A stretch of DNA of 64,000 nucleotides from Novosphingobium sp. (GTDB taxonomy: Bacteria; Pseudomonadota; Alphaproteobacteria; Sphingomonadales; Sphingomonadaceae), in NCBI RefSeq assembly GCF_030696665.1, contig NZ_JAUYRV010000035.1:1-64000 (forward strand), in the 5' to 3' direction. The translations under genes were made by a program, and so were the position numbers. Positions 33,449 through 42,314 of this stretch are shown piece after piece (the first letter of the stretch is position 1; every line of letters starts with the position of its first letter). Below the pieces are notes generated by a model. The model worked only from the letters and a program-made list of their open reading frames with translations, was not told the origin of the DNA and made no database searches.

Positions 33449-33850
33449 TCAGGTCTCCTCGTGGTAAAAGATGAAATCGAGCGACAGCTGGAACAACGCT
33501 TCGCCGCCGTCCTGTTCGCCCTGCGAAATCCAGTTTTCGCCTTCCAGAAAGGCGATGTGAAACACCGTGTCGCCCACGGTCGCGCCCTGCTCCATGCAGG
33601 CCAGCACCGCGCGCTTCAGCGCCGCCGCTTCGTCCATCGTGCGGCCCAGGCAATCGAACTGGACGCGCGGCCCGTCGAGCCCATCGGGCCCATCGTGCGA
33701 ATATTCGCGCCCCGGCGAAACCTTCTGCAGCACCACCGCAGGCAGCGCATCGTCCCGGTTCCGCTCGAACCAGCTGACCGCCTCGTCGACGATGGCCGAA
33801 ACCCCGGCATCGGCCACAAGCCGCGCCACCAGGTCTTCTTCCATCGCCAT
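33449..33850 (-). CDS. Tail terminator-like DUF3168 protein
   Basis: 133 residues. MEEDLVARLVADAGVSAIVDEAVSWFERN, then PAVVLQKVSPGREYSHDGPDGLDGPRVQFDCLG and a short C-terminus LFQLSLDFIFYHEE fit the DUF3168/gpU-like proteins that close the head-proximal end of the tail. The ATG at 33850 follows the gp10 stop within a few bases. The order gp10-DUF3168-tube is the usual one. Confidence 0.85.
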   Translation of the reverse strand: MAMEEDLVARLVADAGVSAIVDEAVSWFERNRDDALPAVVLQKVSPGREYSHDGPDGLDGPRVQFDCLGRTMDEAAALKRAVLACMEQGATVGDTVFHIAFLEGENWISQGEQDGGEALFQLSLDFIFYHEET

Positions 33851-33852
33851 AA

Positions 33853-34362
33853 TTAACGCCCCAACCGCGCGGCTTCTTTCGAAAGCCCGCGCCACAATTC
33901 ATCGCCGATCCGTTGCAGCGCCACCATGCCGCCCTGCGAATCCCACGCCGGCCGCATGAAAGGCCGCGCCGCAATGCCCTGCTTGTGCCGCCCGTATTCC
34001 ACGAACCGGCCATAGACATCGGGCCGCGTGCCGATCTGGTAGGAATAGCGCGCCGGCCCCAGCTTGCCCTTGACCCGGCTCTGCCGGTCAGACCGCCGTG
34101 GCCGGAAATCAAAGGCCGAACCCGAAGCATAGACCAGCGCCGAAAGCAGATCGCCACGCCCGCGCACGCGATCCACACGCACGCGCAGCGCCCGCTTCAG
34201 ACGCCCTTCGTCCACCGGCACGCCCGCCTTGGCAGCCTTCAGAATTTCATTGGCCGCCCGCCGCAGCGCAAACCGCCCCACCTTCTGCGCAGACTTGGTA
34301 GAAAGCTCGAGCAGCGCCCGTTCCAGATCCTTGCCCCCGGTAAAGACAGACCGCGTCACCAT
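33853..34362 (-). CDS. HK97 gp10-like head-tail component
   Basis: 169 residues. The opening KDLERALLELSTKSAQKVGRFALRRAANEILKAAKAGVPVDEGRLKRAL is typical of the HK97-gp10 family, followed by SYQIGTRPDVYGRFVEYGRHKQGIAARPFMRPA, the conserved C-terminal block. The protein is thought to act at the head-tail joint or early in tail assembly. It is spaced 2 bp from the head-closure gene. Confidence 0.9.
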   Translation of the reverse strand: MVTRSVFTGGKDLERALLELSTKSAQKVGRFALRRAANEILKAAKAGVPVDEGRLKRALRVRVDRVRGRGDLLSALVYASGSAFDFRPRRSDRQSRVKGKLGPARYSYQIGTRPDVYGRFVEYGRHKQGIAARPFMRPAWDSQGGMVALQRIGDELWRGLSKEAARLGR

Positions 34363-34364
34363 CG

Positions 34365-34730
34365 TCAGCCCCTGTTCGCCGTGCAGGTAAATTCAATCTC
34401 ATGCGGCACCGGCGCGCCGATCGGCACGCTGCCGGTGATGTCAAAGGCAATGCCTTCCAGCATGTGCCCCGCCACCGTCACCACGATCCGGTCCGTCACT
34501 AGCACCCCGCGCGTGTCCTGATCGGCCAGCACCCGGAACGTGGCAGACTGCACCGCCCCCTCCACCGCAGCAGACCGCCGCTCGGCCGAGGAACCCCACG
34601 TCACCGAAGCAAGCCGCGAAAACAGCTCCCCCCAATTCGCCGAAGCCCGCCCGCCCAGCGCAGACCGCCCGGCAGAATTCCGCTGAAACGAAACCCGCGT
34701 GTTCCGCTTTCCCGACGAAATATATGCCAT
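34365..34730 (-). CDS. Head closure / head-tail adaptor protein
   Basis: 121 residues of the phage head-tail joining family: SSGKRNTRVSFQRNSAGRSALGG, WGELFSRLASVTWGSSAERRSAA and the end APVPHEIEFTCTANRG. It plugs the connector before tail attachment. The start overlaps the stop of the gp6-like connector (ATGA). Confidence 0.9.
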   Translation of the reverse strand: MAYISSGKRNTRVSFQRNSAGRSALGGRASANWGELFSRLASVTWGSSAERRSAAVEGAVQSATFRVLADQDTRGVLVTDRIVVTVAGHMLEGIAFDITGSVPIGAPVPHEIEFTCTANRG

Positions 34731-35290
34731 CAGATCACGATCCGCCGCAGTGGCTGCAACAAGGCTTCAACGCCGAACGGCAGCACGCTGGTGATGTTGC
34801 CAACATTCACCGCGCTCCTGTTTTCCCACCAGAACGCCACAAGCATCTGGATCGCCTGCACCACTTCGGCCGGCGCAGTCGCAAAGCCGGTGGTGAAAGC
34901 CACCGTCACCGCATTCGGCACGTTCGCCGTGGCGGGCCAGCTTTCTTCAGGATCGCGCACAATGCGCTGCGGCGTGCTGACCAGATCAAGGATATAGACC
35001 CCGTCATCCAGCGTCTGCTCGGCGCGGTCCGCGTCAAGATAAGTCACCGCACCCACGTCGGTCACCGGCCCCAGCGGCAGCGCGATTTCATCGGCAAACC
35101 CATCCAGCGAAAGCGCCCACTCCTGCGATCCGATGGCCTTGCCCAGATAGTTCTGCGCATGGGCCGTAGCCGCGGCAATAAACCCCGCCAGCATCGCATC
35201 CCACTCGCTGGACTCGATCCCGATATAGGCCTTCACCTGCGCAACGGTGACCGGTCCACCGGCTGCCGACTGCGTCAGAGTAAGCCCCAC
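34730..35290 (-). CDS. Head-tail connector (gp6-like)
   Basis: About 186 residues. I chose the GTG at 35290, which has GGAGG five bases upstream; the frame opens at 35320, but that lies inside a terminator stem. GGPVTVAQVKAYIGI is the typical start of gp6-like connector proteins, and the C-terminal PAEVVQAIQMLVAFWWENRSA fits the helical end. The protein forms the ring below the portal. Confidence 0.88.
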   Translation of the reverse strand: MGLTLTQSAAGGPVTVAQVKAYIGIESSEWDAMLAGFIAAATAHAQNYLGKAIGSQEWALSLDGFADEIALPLGPVTDVGAVTYLDADRAEQTLDDGVYILDLVSTPQRIVRDPEESWPATANVPNAVTVAFTTGFATAPAEVVQAIQMLVAFWWENRSAVNVGNITSVLPFGVEALLQPLRRIVI

Positions 35291-35303
35291 ATCAACCTCC
35301 ACG

Positions 35304-35333
35304 AAAAAGGGGCAGACCAACGGCCCGCCCCTT
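35304..35333 (-). terminator. Intrinsic terminator before the connector genes
   Basis: On the minus strand AAGGGGC pairs with GCCCCTT across a 13-nt loop and is followed by a T-run. It lies after the gene 35363-35815 and just before the connector start, so it may lower transcription of the downstream genes. Confidence 0.65.
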
Positions 35334-35362
35334 CCGTTCTTTCATCCGTTCGCAGCCGCAGC

Positions 35363-35815
35363 TTACGAAACGATCTCGTCAACCGTGCTAAGGTCGCCCG
35401 CCGTGGCTGCGCCCTTGCGTGGGCTGAAGCCCAGCACGATTGCACCCGCATCACACGCCGCCGTGGCCACGGTCATGGACAGGCGGAAATGCGTGAAGCC
35501 GTTGGCCAGGTCGAGATCGGACTGCTGGATGTTGATGAGCGCCTGCTTGTTGTCATCGGTCCCGGCCTTGGTCAGCTGGGTGATGGCAAGGCCGGTCACA
35601 TCCTTGGCGCCGGTGCCGCCGCTGCTGCTGGCCTGTTCGATCTTGGCGTCGACAGTGGCCGAGGCACCCAGATCGCCTGCCATGATGATGGCGAGGAACG
35701 AATGGAACGCAGCGGCAGAAATCCAGCCCGTGGTCACGGTGCTGGCCGCATAGGCATCGGGATCGATGACGCCGACAACGCCGGCCAGTGCCGACGGATT
35801 TGCATTGGGGAACAT
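35363..35815 (-). CDS. Possible head decoration protein
   Basis: 150 residues, rich in Ala, Thr, Ser and Asp, starting FPNANPSALAGVVGVIDPDAY. Its place directly after the major capsid gene, with hairpins on both sides, suggests a protein made in large amounts such as a capsid decoration or cement protein. I recognise no family motif. A head accessory role is the best guess from position. Confidence 0.6.
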   Translation of the reverse strand: MFPNANPSALAGVVGVIDPDAYAASTVTTGWISAAAFHSFLAIIMAGDLGASATVDAKIEQASSSGGTGAKDVTGLAITQLTKAGTDDNKQALINIQQSDLDLANGFTHFRLSMTVATAACDAGAIVLGFSPRKGAATAGDLSTVDEIVS

Positions 35816-35838
35816 GGTTCGAACTCCCTAGAATGAGG

Positions 35839-35865
35839 TTGCGCCCGCCAACGCGGCGGGCGCAA
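35839..35865 (-). terminator. Strong hairpin after the capsid gene
   Basis: A perfect 11-bp stem (TTGCGCCCGCC / GGCGGGCGCAA) with a 5-nt loop fills the gap between capsid stop and next start. There is no T-run, so it may act as an mRNA-stabilising 3' structure or partial terminator. Confidence 0.6.
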
Positions 35866-35869
35866 TGGA

Positions 35870-37153
35870 TCAGGCGCGTTCAGCCAGCGCCACGAAGTGG
35901 CTCTTGGTCGCCGAACCTTTGGCCGGGGAAACCGGCGCGGAAAGCACCGGCTGACCGCCCACGCGGAACGTCCAGCGGAATGCCCGGACGTTGTGATCGA
36001 AGTAGAGGTGGATCGATTCGGCAAAGCTCACACCGCTTTGCTTGCGGAACGCCTCGTACCCATTGGGGTTGACCAGCTGCAGATCGCCCAGGTCGCCCAC
36101 CGTGGTGTTGTGCTCGGTGAAATACACCGGCCGTCCCAGCAGCATGCCGCCCGGGGCATCCTGATAGTTGGGATACCACAGCGGCACGCCCGCATCGCTC
36201 TTCAGTTCCATCAGCGCGGGCATGCAGTCGGCATTTGCCATCCACACCGCCTGTGTAGGGTTGATCATCCGTGCGAACATCTGGGCCACATTCTGGCGGA
36301 CGATCGTGTCAGCAGCTTGGCCCGATACCTTGGGCACTGTCACCAGCGCCGCCGAAGTCATCCACCCCTGCGGCTTCTCGATATAATCGCCCCACATGAA
36401 CGCCTCGCCCGCCTTCCAGCGGATTGCTCCGGCTGCCTTGCGGGTGATCAGGTCGGCCGTGCGCGGCGCATCTTCCAGCAGCTCTTCCGTTGCCAGGACA
36501 AAGGCATAAAGCTCGCCCAGCTTGGTTTCGCGCGGAGTCAGCGCCGCCTTGGTCGCGGTCATCTGCTGGTTTTCACCGCGCCAGTATGCCTGCACGCCCG
36601 AAGAACCCCACGGGGTGCTTTCGTCGCCCAGGCCCACCACCCGGTTCGAACTGGTCGGCGAAGGATCGATCAGCGTCATAACCGGGTCATCGCCGCCATA
36701 GACCAGATCCACGATCTCCTGCCGGAACTCTGCCGGCACCAGATAGGAACCTGCAGCATCACCGGTTTCGGTGTGGACGTTGCTGGGCGCAGCAAGGCGT
36801 TCGTCCATGCGGAACGAACTACCCGCAGCCGGATTGGCCATACGCACCGCATTGGCAAAGTCCGCAATGTTGCTGAAACCGCCGTTGTCCAGCGCAGGCT
36901 TGACCGTGGCTGGCACGGTAGCCGGAGCGCCTGCGATCACCGGATCGAGCCCGATGGCGGCGACCGATGCAGAAAGCTGCTGGGCGCGCTGGATCTGGCT
37001 GGTGAGCCGGGTCAGCTGCGCCGCATCGGCGGCGTCGGCGGTTTCTTCTTCGGCAGTAAGTTCGCGGTTTTCATCGATAGCCGCCTGAAGACGGGTCTGC
37101 TGGCGCTGGGCTACCGTGCGCGCCTCATTCTGCAGAACTGCAATGTTCAGCAT
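35870..37153 (-). CDS. Major capsid protein, HK97 fold
   Basis: 427 residues. The first 110 or so form a charged coiled coil (VAQRQQTRLQAAIDENRELTAEEE), the delta/scaffold domain removed by the protease. The mature part begins near NADFANAV and shows HK97-fold blocks: AGSYLVPAEFRQEIVDLVYGGDDPVMTL, KLGELYAFVLATEELLEDAP, and the C-terminal GYEAFRKQSGVSFAESIHLYFDHNVRAFRWTFRVGGQPV. AAGGA precedes the ATG. It is flanked by a terminator upstream and a hairpin downstream. Confidence 0.95.
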   Translation of the reverse strand: MLNIAVLQNEARTVAQRQQTRLQAAIDENRELTAEEETADAADAAQLTRLTSQIQRAQQLSASVAAIGLDPVIAGAPATVPATVKPALDNGGFSNIADFANAVRMANPAAGSSFRMDERLAAPSNVHTETGDAAGSYLVPAEFRQEIVDLVYGGDDPVMTLIDPSPTSSNRVVGLGDESTPWGSSGVQAYWRGENQQMTATKAALTPRETKLGELYAFVLATEELLEDAPRTADLITRKAAGAIRWKAGEAFMWGDYIEKPQGWMTSAALVTVPKVSGQAADTIVRQNVAQMFARMINPTQAVWMANADCMPALMELKSDAGVPLWYPNYQDAPGGMLLGRPVYFTEHNTTVGDLGDLQLVNPNGYEAFRKQSGVSFAESIHLYFDHNVRAFRWTFRVGGQPVLSAPVSPAKGSATKSHFVALAERA

Positions 37154-37192
37154 GGTTCAATCCTTCGTTGTAACGGGCGCGCGCGCCCAATG

Positions 37193-37214
37193 AAAAAGGC
37201 GGCACCATGCCGCC
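37193..37214 (-). terminator. Intrinsic terminator between protease and capsid genes
   Basis: On the minus strand GGCGGCA-TGG-TGCCGCC is followed by TTTTT, 42-63 bp after the protease stop and about 40 bp before the capsid ATG. Confidence 0.78.
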
Positions 37215-37255
37215 CCCTCCGCCTTCCATTCGGAAGCTCTTGCTGGTCGAGGCTG

Positions 37256-38131
37256 TCAGATACCTGCCATCGCCTCGGCCACCGCCGCCTGCCGCTTCAT
37301 CAGCGACAGCCGCGCACGGCTTGAACTGTACTTGGCCACCACATCGCGCAGCGTCATCACGCCATCAATGGTGCCGTTGGCGGCGGCCTTGGTCGCCGAA
37401 AAGGTTTTGCCTGTGCCGTGGATATTGGCTACCTGCGCGACAGAAATCCCTCGCCCGCGCGCAATCGCAGCTACAAAATTGCCGTTGTATTCGTCGACAA
37501 GTGCCTGCAACCAAGCACGGTCTTCATCGGCAAGCGGGCCATAGGAATGGCCTGCGATCTTGTCGGGATGGGATGCGATCAGCGTGGTTTTCAGGCCCAG
37601 CTTTTCTTCTAGGCCCGACTGGTCAACATGCCCGGACCGCACACCCACGCTGCCAACTTCACCGCTGGGCGTGGCAAAGAACGCACTGGCCTGCGTCGCC
37701 AGCCAATGCGCGGCAGAATAGGCATAGGTATTGGCAACCGCCACCACCGGCTTCGATGCGCGCGCTTCATAGATCGCGTCACCCGCTTCCTGCGTGCCGA
37801 ACACGTAGCCTCCCGGGCTATGAATATCGAGAACGATGGCACCGATCTTGGGATCGGCAGCCAAGCTGCGGATCCGCTCGGCCAGAACATTGGTTTCAGT
37901 GCGCGCACCCATACCAACTGGGCCAATCATGCCACGAATGGGCACGATCGCCGTGGCACCTTCACGGATTGGATCGGGATTGGCGGCCTCTGCAGGGCCA
38001 CGCCCAAAAGCCGCCACCAACTGCTGCACTGAAGTCGGCATGATCGCCTCAAGCGTGTTCTGCTTCAGCCATGCATCCAGATAGGCCGGGTGCATCGCAA
38101 ACAGCGTGCCAGCCACCGCAAGTCGCGTCAT
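37256..38131 (-). CDS. Prohead maturation protease, S49 (SppA-like) family
   Basis: 291 residues with a ClpP-like fold: IVLDIHSPGG (101-108), the nucleophile region NTYAYSAAHWLA (Ser139) and SHPDKIAGHSYGP (Lys191), giving the Ser-Lys dyad of S49 enzymes. In HK97-type phages such proteases cleave the capsid delta domain during maturation, and this one lies directly before the capsid gene. Its start overlaps the portal stop (ATGA). Confidence 0.92.
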   Translation of the reverse strand: MTRLAVAGTLFAMHPAYLDAWLKQNTLEAIMPTSVQQLVAAFGRGPAEAANPDPIREGATAIVPIRGMIGPVGMGARTETNVLAERIRSLAADPKIGAIVLDIHSPGGYVFGTQEAGDAIYEARASKPVVAVANTYAYSAAHWLATQASAFFATPSGEVGSVGVRSGHVDQSGLEEKLGLKTTLIASHPDKIAGHSYGPLADEDRAWLQALVDEYNGNFVAAIARGRGISVAQVANIHGTGKTFSATKAAANGTIDGVMTLRDVVAKYSSSRARLSLMKRQAAVAEAMAGI

Positions 38132-39468
38132 GGGGTCAGTTCCTTCAAAAGCTGTTCAAGACCGGCCACCGCCTTGGCCTGTTCGCCTTCCGGCAATGCC
38201 ATCAGCGCCGCCACGATCTGCGCCACGCCATCCTGCGGCGCGGTCTGGCCACCGGTCACCGTATCGGCAGCGCGGTTGCTGTTAAGCGGCGCGCGCGGAT
38301 CTTCTGACCAGTCTTCACCATAGGCAGGCAGGTCGAACCAGTTCACGCGAATGTCGTCGATCGAATGCGTGCCCGCCGTGCGCGCCAGCACCGCATTGCG
38401 GAACTGGGTGGCGCTGTCGCCGCGCAGCAGACTGTCCAGATTGAACCGCGCCCGGATGCCCTGTGCCTTCATGTCCGGGGGCAGCAAACGCACCGAAATG
38501 GCCTGCTCGATCCTGCGCACCCACGGGCGCATCGTGTACTTCACAAACGCCAGCGCTTCCTGCTCCTGGCTGCCCGCGTTGCCCGCATCCTCGGCAATCA
38601 TCGACCGGGGAATGTGCCAATACCGCGCCATCTCCATCGTGCGCTGCTTGATCAGCTCGGTGGTCTGGGCATCGGCATTGGTGCCCTGCGTCTGCGAAAA
38701 GGTCAGCCCCTGTTCCAGAACCGGAATGCCGCCGTTCTTCCAGCGGGCAATCCCTTCGCGCAGATGCGCAATCGATTCATCGGTCAGCTTGTGGTCGGTC
38801 GATAGCATCCCGGCAAAGCGCAAGTTGTTCTTGAAGAACGACCGCGCCCCCAGTTCCAACGCCAGCGCAAATTCGATCGATCCCTTGGCCTGCTGCCACG
38901 GCACCAGCGGCTTGGCTGTGCTGTCGGCCAGCCCGGAAAACCAGAACAGCTGCTGCGGCACGAACTGACGGCGCACACCATCAGCCGTGTAATCGACCGA
39001 GAATGACCGGTCCCGCCACGTTACCGAAGTGCCGCGCGGATCCAGTGGCCACAACTCCACGTTGTCCAGCCCCACCGTTGGTTCGGCAAAGGCAATCCCG
39101 CGCAGCGCTGCCGTATAGGCCATGCTTGCCCAGAATTCCGCCGCCGTCTGCATCGGGTTGGGTTCCAGCCCGATCACTTCGCCCATCGAAAGGCTGACCG
39201 CATTGTTGCGCGCATCAACAAACCCGCTCTGCAGGCTCCCCACCGCCTCGGCGATGATCGAGCAGCAGAAATACACCGCCGAAGCCCGCGCCGCCTGCTC
39301 GGCCATGTTAACATCGGAAGTCTGCGCCAGAAACGAAACCCATTCGTCACCCAGCGCCGACCGATCCATGACATTCGTCGGTGACGAAGCCACAGGTGCA
39401 GGCCGCGAACGCCCCGCACCCGGCCCGTTCCCAGGCCCAAACCGCGCGCGATAGTCTTCCGGCAACAT
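38128..39468 (-). CDS. Portal protein, HK97 family
   Basis: 446 residues. Family blocks include ASAVYFCCSIIAEAVGSLQ, PNPMQTAAEFWASMAYTAALRG, DGVRRQFVPQQLFWFSGL and MEMARYWHIPRSMIAEDAGNAGSQEQEALAF. The portal forms the dodecameric DNA channel and docks the terminase. Its ATG shares one base with the TerL stop, and it ends in an overlap with the protease start. Confidence 0.95.
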   Translation of the reverse strand: MLPEDYRARFGPGNGPGAGRSRPAPVASSPTNVMDRSALGDEWVSFLAQTSDVNMAEQAARASAVYFCCSIIAEAVGSLQSGFVDARNNAVSLSMGEVIGLEPNPMQTAAEFWASMAYTAALRGIAFAEPTVGLDNVELWPLDPRGTSVTWRDRSFSVDYTADGVRRQFVPQQLFWFSGLADSTAKPLVPWQQAKGSIEFALALELGARSFFKNNLRFAGMLSTDHKLTDESIAHLREGIARWKNGGIPVLEQGLTFSQTQGTNADAQTTELIKQRTMEMARYWHIPRSMIAEDAGNAGSQEQEALAFVKYTMRPWVRRIEQAISVRLLPPDMKAQGIRARFNLDSLLRGDSATQFRNAVLARTAGTHSIDDIRVNWFDLPAYGEDWSEDPRAPLNSNRAADTVTGGQTAPQDGVAQIVAALMALPEGEQAKAVAGLEQLLKELTP

Positions 39469-41210
39469 CAGATCACCACCATCGCCCGGGTCTCATAGAC
39501 CAGCTCGTTTCCGTTGGCCGCAACCGGCCCTTCTTCCATGCGCTTGACGGCATTGAGCAACGCCACGAACGGGTCGATCTTCCCCGCCCCTGATGTCTCT
39601 TTGTCGACGTACAAGGCACTGCCCCTAAGCTTGACCAGCGCGTTGCTCACGCACCAGGCCATCATGTTCGAACCATCGTGACGGAACATCCCGTCGCCCA
39701 GCTTGAATTCCAGCGTGTAGATCGCGCTCGAAAGCCCGACCCCCTGCCGCATCGAGGCGATGTGGCCTGCGCGCTTCATCGCTTCGTCACCGGGATCGAA
39801 CCCGGCCTGCACCAGCGCATCGACCAGCGGCCCGATGCCCCAGGCATCCACCGCCACGCCACCGTCTGCTGGCATCTTCCCGCTGTCGCGCACCTTCACC
39901 GCGATCCGCGCCATGTCGGTCACGATCGCTTCGCCCGAATCGGTAAACGTCAAATCGCCATCGGCGGCAAAGCCCTGCAGCACCGGCGCAATCTGCTTGC
40001 GCCGTTCCAGCGCCACCCGCTGCGCCCAGGCATGGCCCCAACCGAGCCACACCCCCGTACCCTTCTCGCGCCCGACAACCCCAGCCCCGCCAAGGTCATC
40101 GCGCCCACCCATATCAAACCCGACAATCGCCACCTCGCACCGGTCCAGCAACTGGTCGAGCGTAAGCCCTTCCGGCTCGGCCGTGCCCAGCCATAGATCG
40201 GTGCCGCTCCACCGGTCCCGGCGAAGCCGCATTCCGATCTCGACGTTCAGGTACTTGGCCAGCACGATCTGCAGCGACGTGTCGCCGTCCGTACCTTCGC
40301 CCGATTGCGCCTGCTTGATCTTGCGTTCGATGTATCCAACGGTCGGCGATTTCCCGATGTTCGGGTTCGTCACGTAATAGAAATCCGGGTCCAGATAGGC
40401 CTCGGCTTCCAGCAGTTCCTCCGGCCATTCGTACAGCATCGGCAAACATGTCGGATCTTCAATGATGCCATCGCGCACATCGCGATAGTGCGCCAGCTTC
40501 GTCCTGAACACACCAGCAGGCGGTTCATCCGAATGCGTCGATAGATACAGCGTAAAGCCTTCCGGCCGCGCCGCCTGTCCGCCCGTCGCCTCTTCCAGCA
40601 TGGATTCGGCACCAGCCTTCTTGCCGAACTGCCAAAGCTCATCGATCAGGACGAACCCGGCCTTCTTGCCGCTGACCACGCCGGCGTCAGCCGACACGAT
40701 CTTCAATTCTGCGCCGTTATCCAGATGCCTGATCGTCCGCGTATGATCGATCACATCCAGCACGGTGCTCAATTCAGGATCTGCCCGCACCATCTTAGCG
40801 GCCGGGCCAAAGCAATTGTTCGCCACTTCGATCGTCGGCGCCAGCACGAGCAGCTCGGCACCGTGCCGCCAGTTCAGTGTCAGCGCGGTCAGCATGATGC
40901 CCGCCGCAATGAGCGACTTTCCGTTCTTCTTGCTGATCAGCAGCATCGCTTCCTTGATCAGGCTTTCGCCCGTCAAAGGATCCTGCGAACCGAACATCGC
41001 GGAAACCAGATCGAACACGAACGGCTCGCAAACTTCACCAAGGCGCGGCCAGGTCCCGTCCCGCTTCATCGGCAGGTCGGTCATCTGCAGCGACTTGAAA
41101 ACCCCCAGTGCCTCGGCGGCCATGTCTGGAAACAGCGGCTCAAACGGCACCAGGCTTTCACGCGCAACGATCCGCTCCCGCCAGTCAGGGCAGGCGGTCG
41201 ACCATTTCAT
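39468..41210 (-). CDS. terL: Terminase large subunit
   Basis: 580 residues of the HK97-type Terminase_1 group. Walker A is SKKNGKS (93-99), Walker B VLIDE (187-191) with motif ELWQFGKKAG, and the coupling motif LYLSTHSDEP follows. The C-terminal nuclease domain has the acidic motif VGFDMGGRDDLGG. The motor packages DNA into the prohead and cuts it. An HNH gene upstream is typical of HK97-like cos phages. It begins 12 bp after TerS. Confidence 0.95.
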   Translation of the reverse strand: MKWSTACPDWRERIVARESLVPFEPLFPDMAAEALGVFKSLQMTDLPMKRDGTWPRLGEVCEPFVFDLVSAMFGSQDPLTGESLIKEAMLLISKKNGKSLIAAGIMLTALTLNWRHGAELLVLAPTIEVANNCFGPAAKMVRADPELSTVLDVIDHTRTIRHLDNGAELKIVSADAGVVSGKKAGFVLIDELWQFGKKAGAESMLEEATGGQAARPEGFTLYLSTHSDEPPAGVFRTKLAHYRDVRDGIIEDPTCLPMLYEWPEELLEAEAYLDPDFYYVTNPNIGKSPTVGYIERKIKQAQSGEGTDGDTSLQIVLAKYLNVEIGMRLRRDRWSGTDLWLGTAEPEGLTLDQLLDRCEVAIVGFDMGGRDDLGGAGVVGREKGTGVWLGWGHAWAQRVALERRKQIAPVLQGFAADGDLTFTDSGEAIVTDMARIAVKVRDSGKMPADGGVAVDAWGIGPLVDALVQAGFDPGDEAMKRAGHIASMRQGVGLSSAIYTLEFKLGDGMFRHDGSNMMAWCVSNALVKLRGSALYVDKETSGAGKIDPFVALLNAVKRMEEGPVAANGNELVYETRAMVVI

Positions 41211-41222
41211 GTGTTCGCTCGA

Positions 41223-41702
41223 TCAGTTCATCAAGGCCGGTGGAGGCGTCCGCGTGCGGAACCGTCCTTCCAGCAACTTCGCCGCCGCCCGCTTCGCATC
41301 CTTCTTGCCCAGCGCGGCCGACTTGGGCGGCGTGCGCCCACGGTCGGCAATGGTCCCGGCAGTCGCCTTGACCCGCTCCGCCGCCAGCATCTTGTCGAAC
41401 TGGCGGATGGCAGAGACGCTGCCCGCCGAGGCGAGGTCGGCCAGCTTGGCCATCAGCCCCGATCGCACGATCAGTTCGGCCTGCACCTGATGGCGACACT
41501 CTTGGGGAAATACTTTTCGCAACGTCTTCACGTCACACCCCAGAACCCCCGCCGCATCCTTCTGCTTATATCCGGCTGCGAATAACACCATGAGTTTATT
41601 GGATTTTTCAGCAGACCAGGCATAGGCCGGGCGTCCCTGACCACGCGGAGGCGCTGGCACCCAGCCAAACAACCCCGGAACGTCATCAGAAATCCCCGTC
41701 AC
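41223..41702 (-). CDS. terS: Terminase small subunit
   Basis: 159 residues with an N-terminal helix-turn-helix (EKSNKLMVLFAAGYKQKDAAGVLGCDVKTLRKVF) for recognising the packaging site, a central oligomerisation region and a basic C-terminus (GKKDAKRAAAKLL). It lies immediately upstream of TerL. The function is taken from position and build. Confidence 0.82.
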   Translation of the reverse strand: MTGISDDVPGLFGWVPAPPRGQGRPAYAWSAEKSNKLMVLFAAGYKQKDAAGVLGCDVKTLRKVFPQECRHQVQAELIVRSGLMAKLADLASAGSVSAIRQFDKMLAAERVKATAGTIADRGRTPPKSAALGKKDAKRAAAKLLEGRFRTRTPPPALMN

Positions 41703-41737
41703 AAGAAAAAAATCTCCAAATGAGAGGGGCTGTGGTC

Positions 41738-42076
41738 CTACCGGCCCTCGCCCTCTGAACTTTTGACCACCCCCCCTCTATGCTCGAGCCCAACCCTTTC
41801 GCGCCGCACGGCCTCGGTCTTGATCCCGTGGCACGTAGCGCACCGCAACCTGACGTTCATCGGATCGAGCGCCGCGCCGCCATCCTTCAGCTCGCGCACG
41901 TGGTCGGCATAGATCCTGCCTACCCCTGTCCCGCAGTCTTCGCACTTGCGCCCCCGCGCCTTGATGACCTGACGCACCAGCGCCTTCCACTCGGGCGACT
42001 GGTAGATCGGCAGCACCTTCTTGGCCCGCGCCGCAACGCGAGGAGGCCGCGCAGCAATCCGCGCTGGCCGCCGCAT
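41738..42076 (-). CDS. HNH endonuclease
   Basis: 112 residues from the ATG at 42076; the frame is open to 42154. The HNH core is clear: CEDCGTG, then YADHVRELKDGGAALDPMNVRLRCATCHGIKT, with two CxxC pairs for a structural zinc. HNH proteins beside terminase genes are needed for cos cleavage in HK97-like phages. It lies just upstream of TerS. Confidence 0.9.
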   Translation of the reverse strand: MRRPARIAARPPRVAARAKKVLPIYQSPEWKALVRQVIKARGRKCEDCGTGVGRIYADHVRELKDGGAALDPMNVRLRCATCHGIKTEAVRRERVGLEHRGGVVKSSEGEGR

Positions 42077-42189
42077 CAGCACCACCAAACCAAGGTTCCG
42101 TTCTGAATGAGAGAACGCCGCCGAACCGCAGCGAGGCATCCCAGCCCCAGCCACACGCCTCGCCGACTGTATCGATTCCTACCCCCATT

Positions 42190-42259
42190 ATACCCCGGAG
42201 ACGAACACCCTTTATTTTGACCCCGGAATCATTCCGGGTCTTGACGCAGTCCGGGGTAT
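42190..42259. repeat. Nested palindrome between replication and packaging modules
   Basis: Outer arms ATACCCCGGA (42190-42199) and TCCGGGGTAT (42250-42259) are an exact 10-bp inverted repeat. Inside, 42219-42240 forms a second near-perfect hairpin (GACCCCGGAAT / ATTCCGGGTC). Placed in the 238-bp gap 42077-42314 before the HNH and terminase genes, it could be a terminator, a cos-region element or a relative of repeat family A. Confidence 0.6.
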
Positions 42260-42314
42260 CTTTTGCGCGAGTCGCACCGAAAACCGCATGCAGAGAATTG
42301 CCGCCCAACACCGC

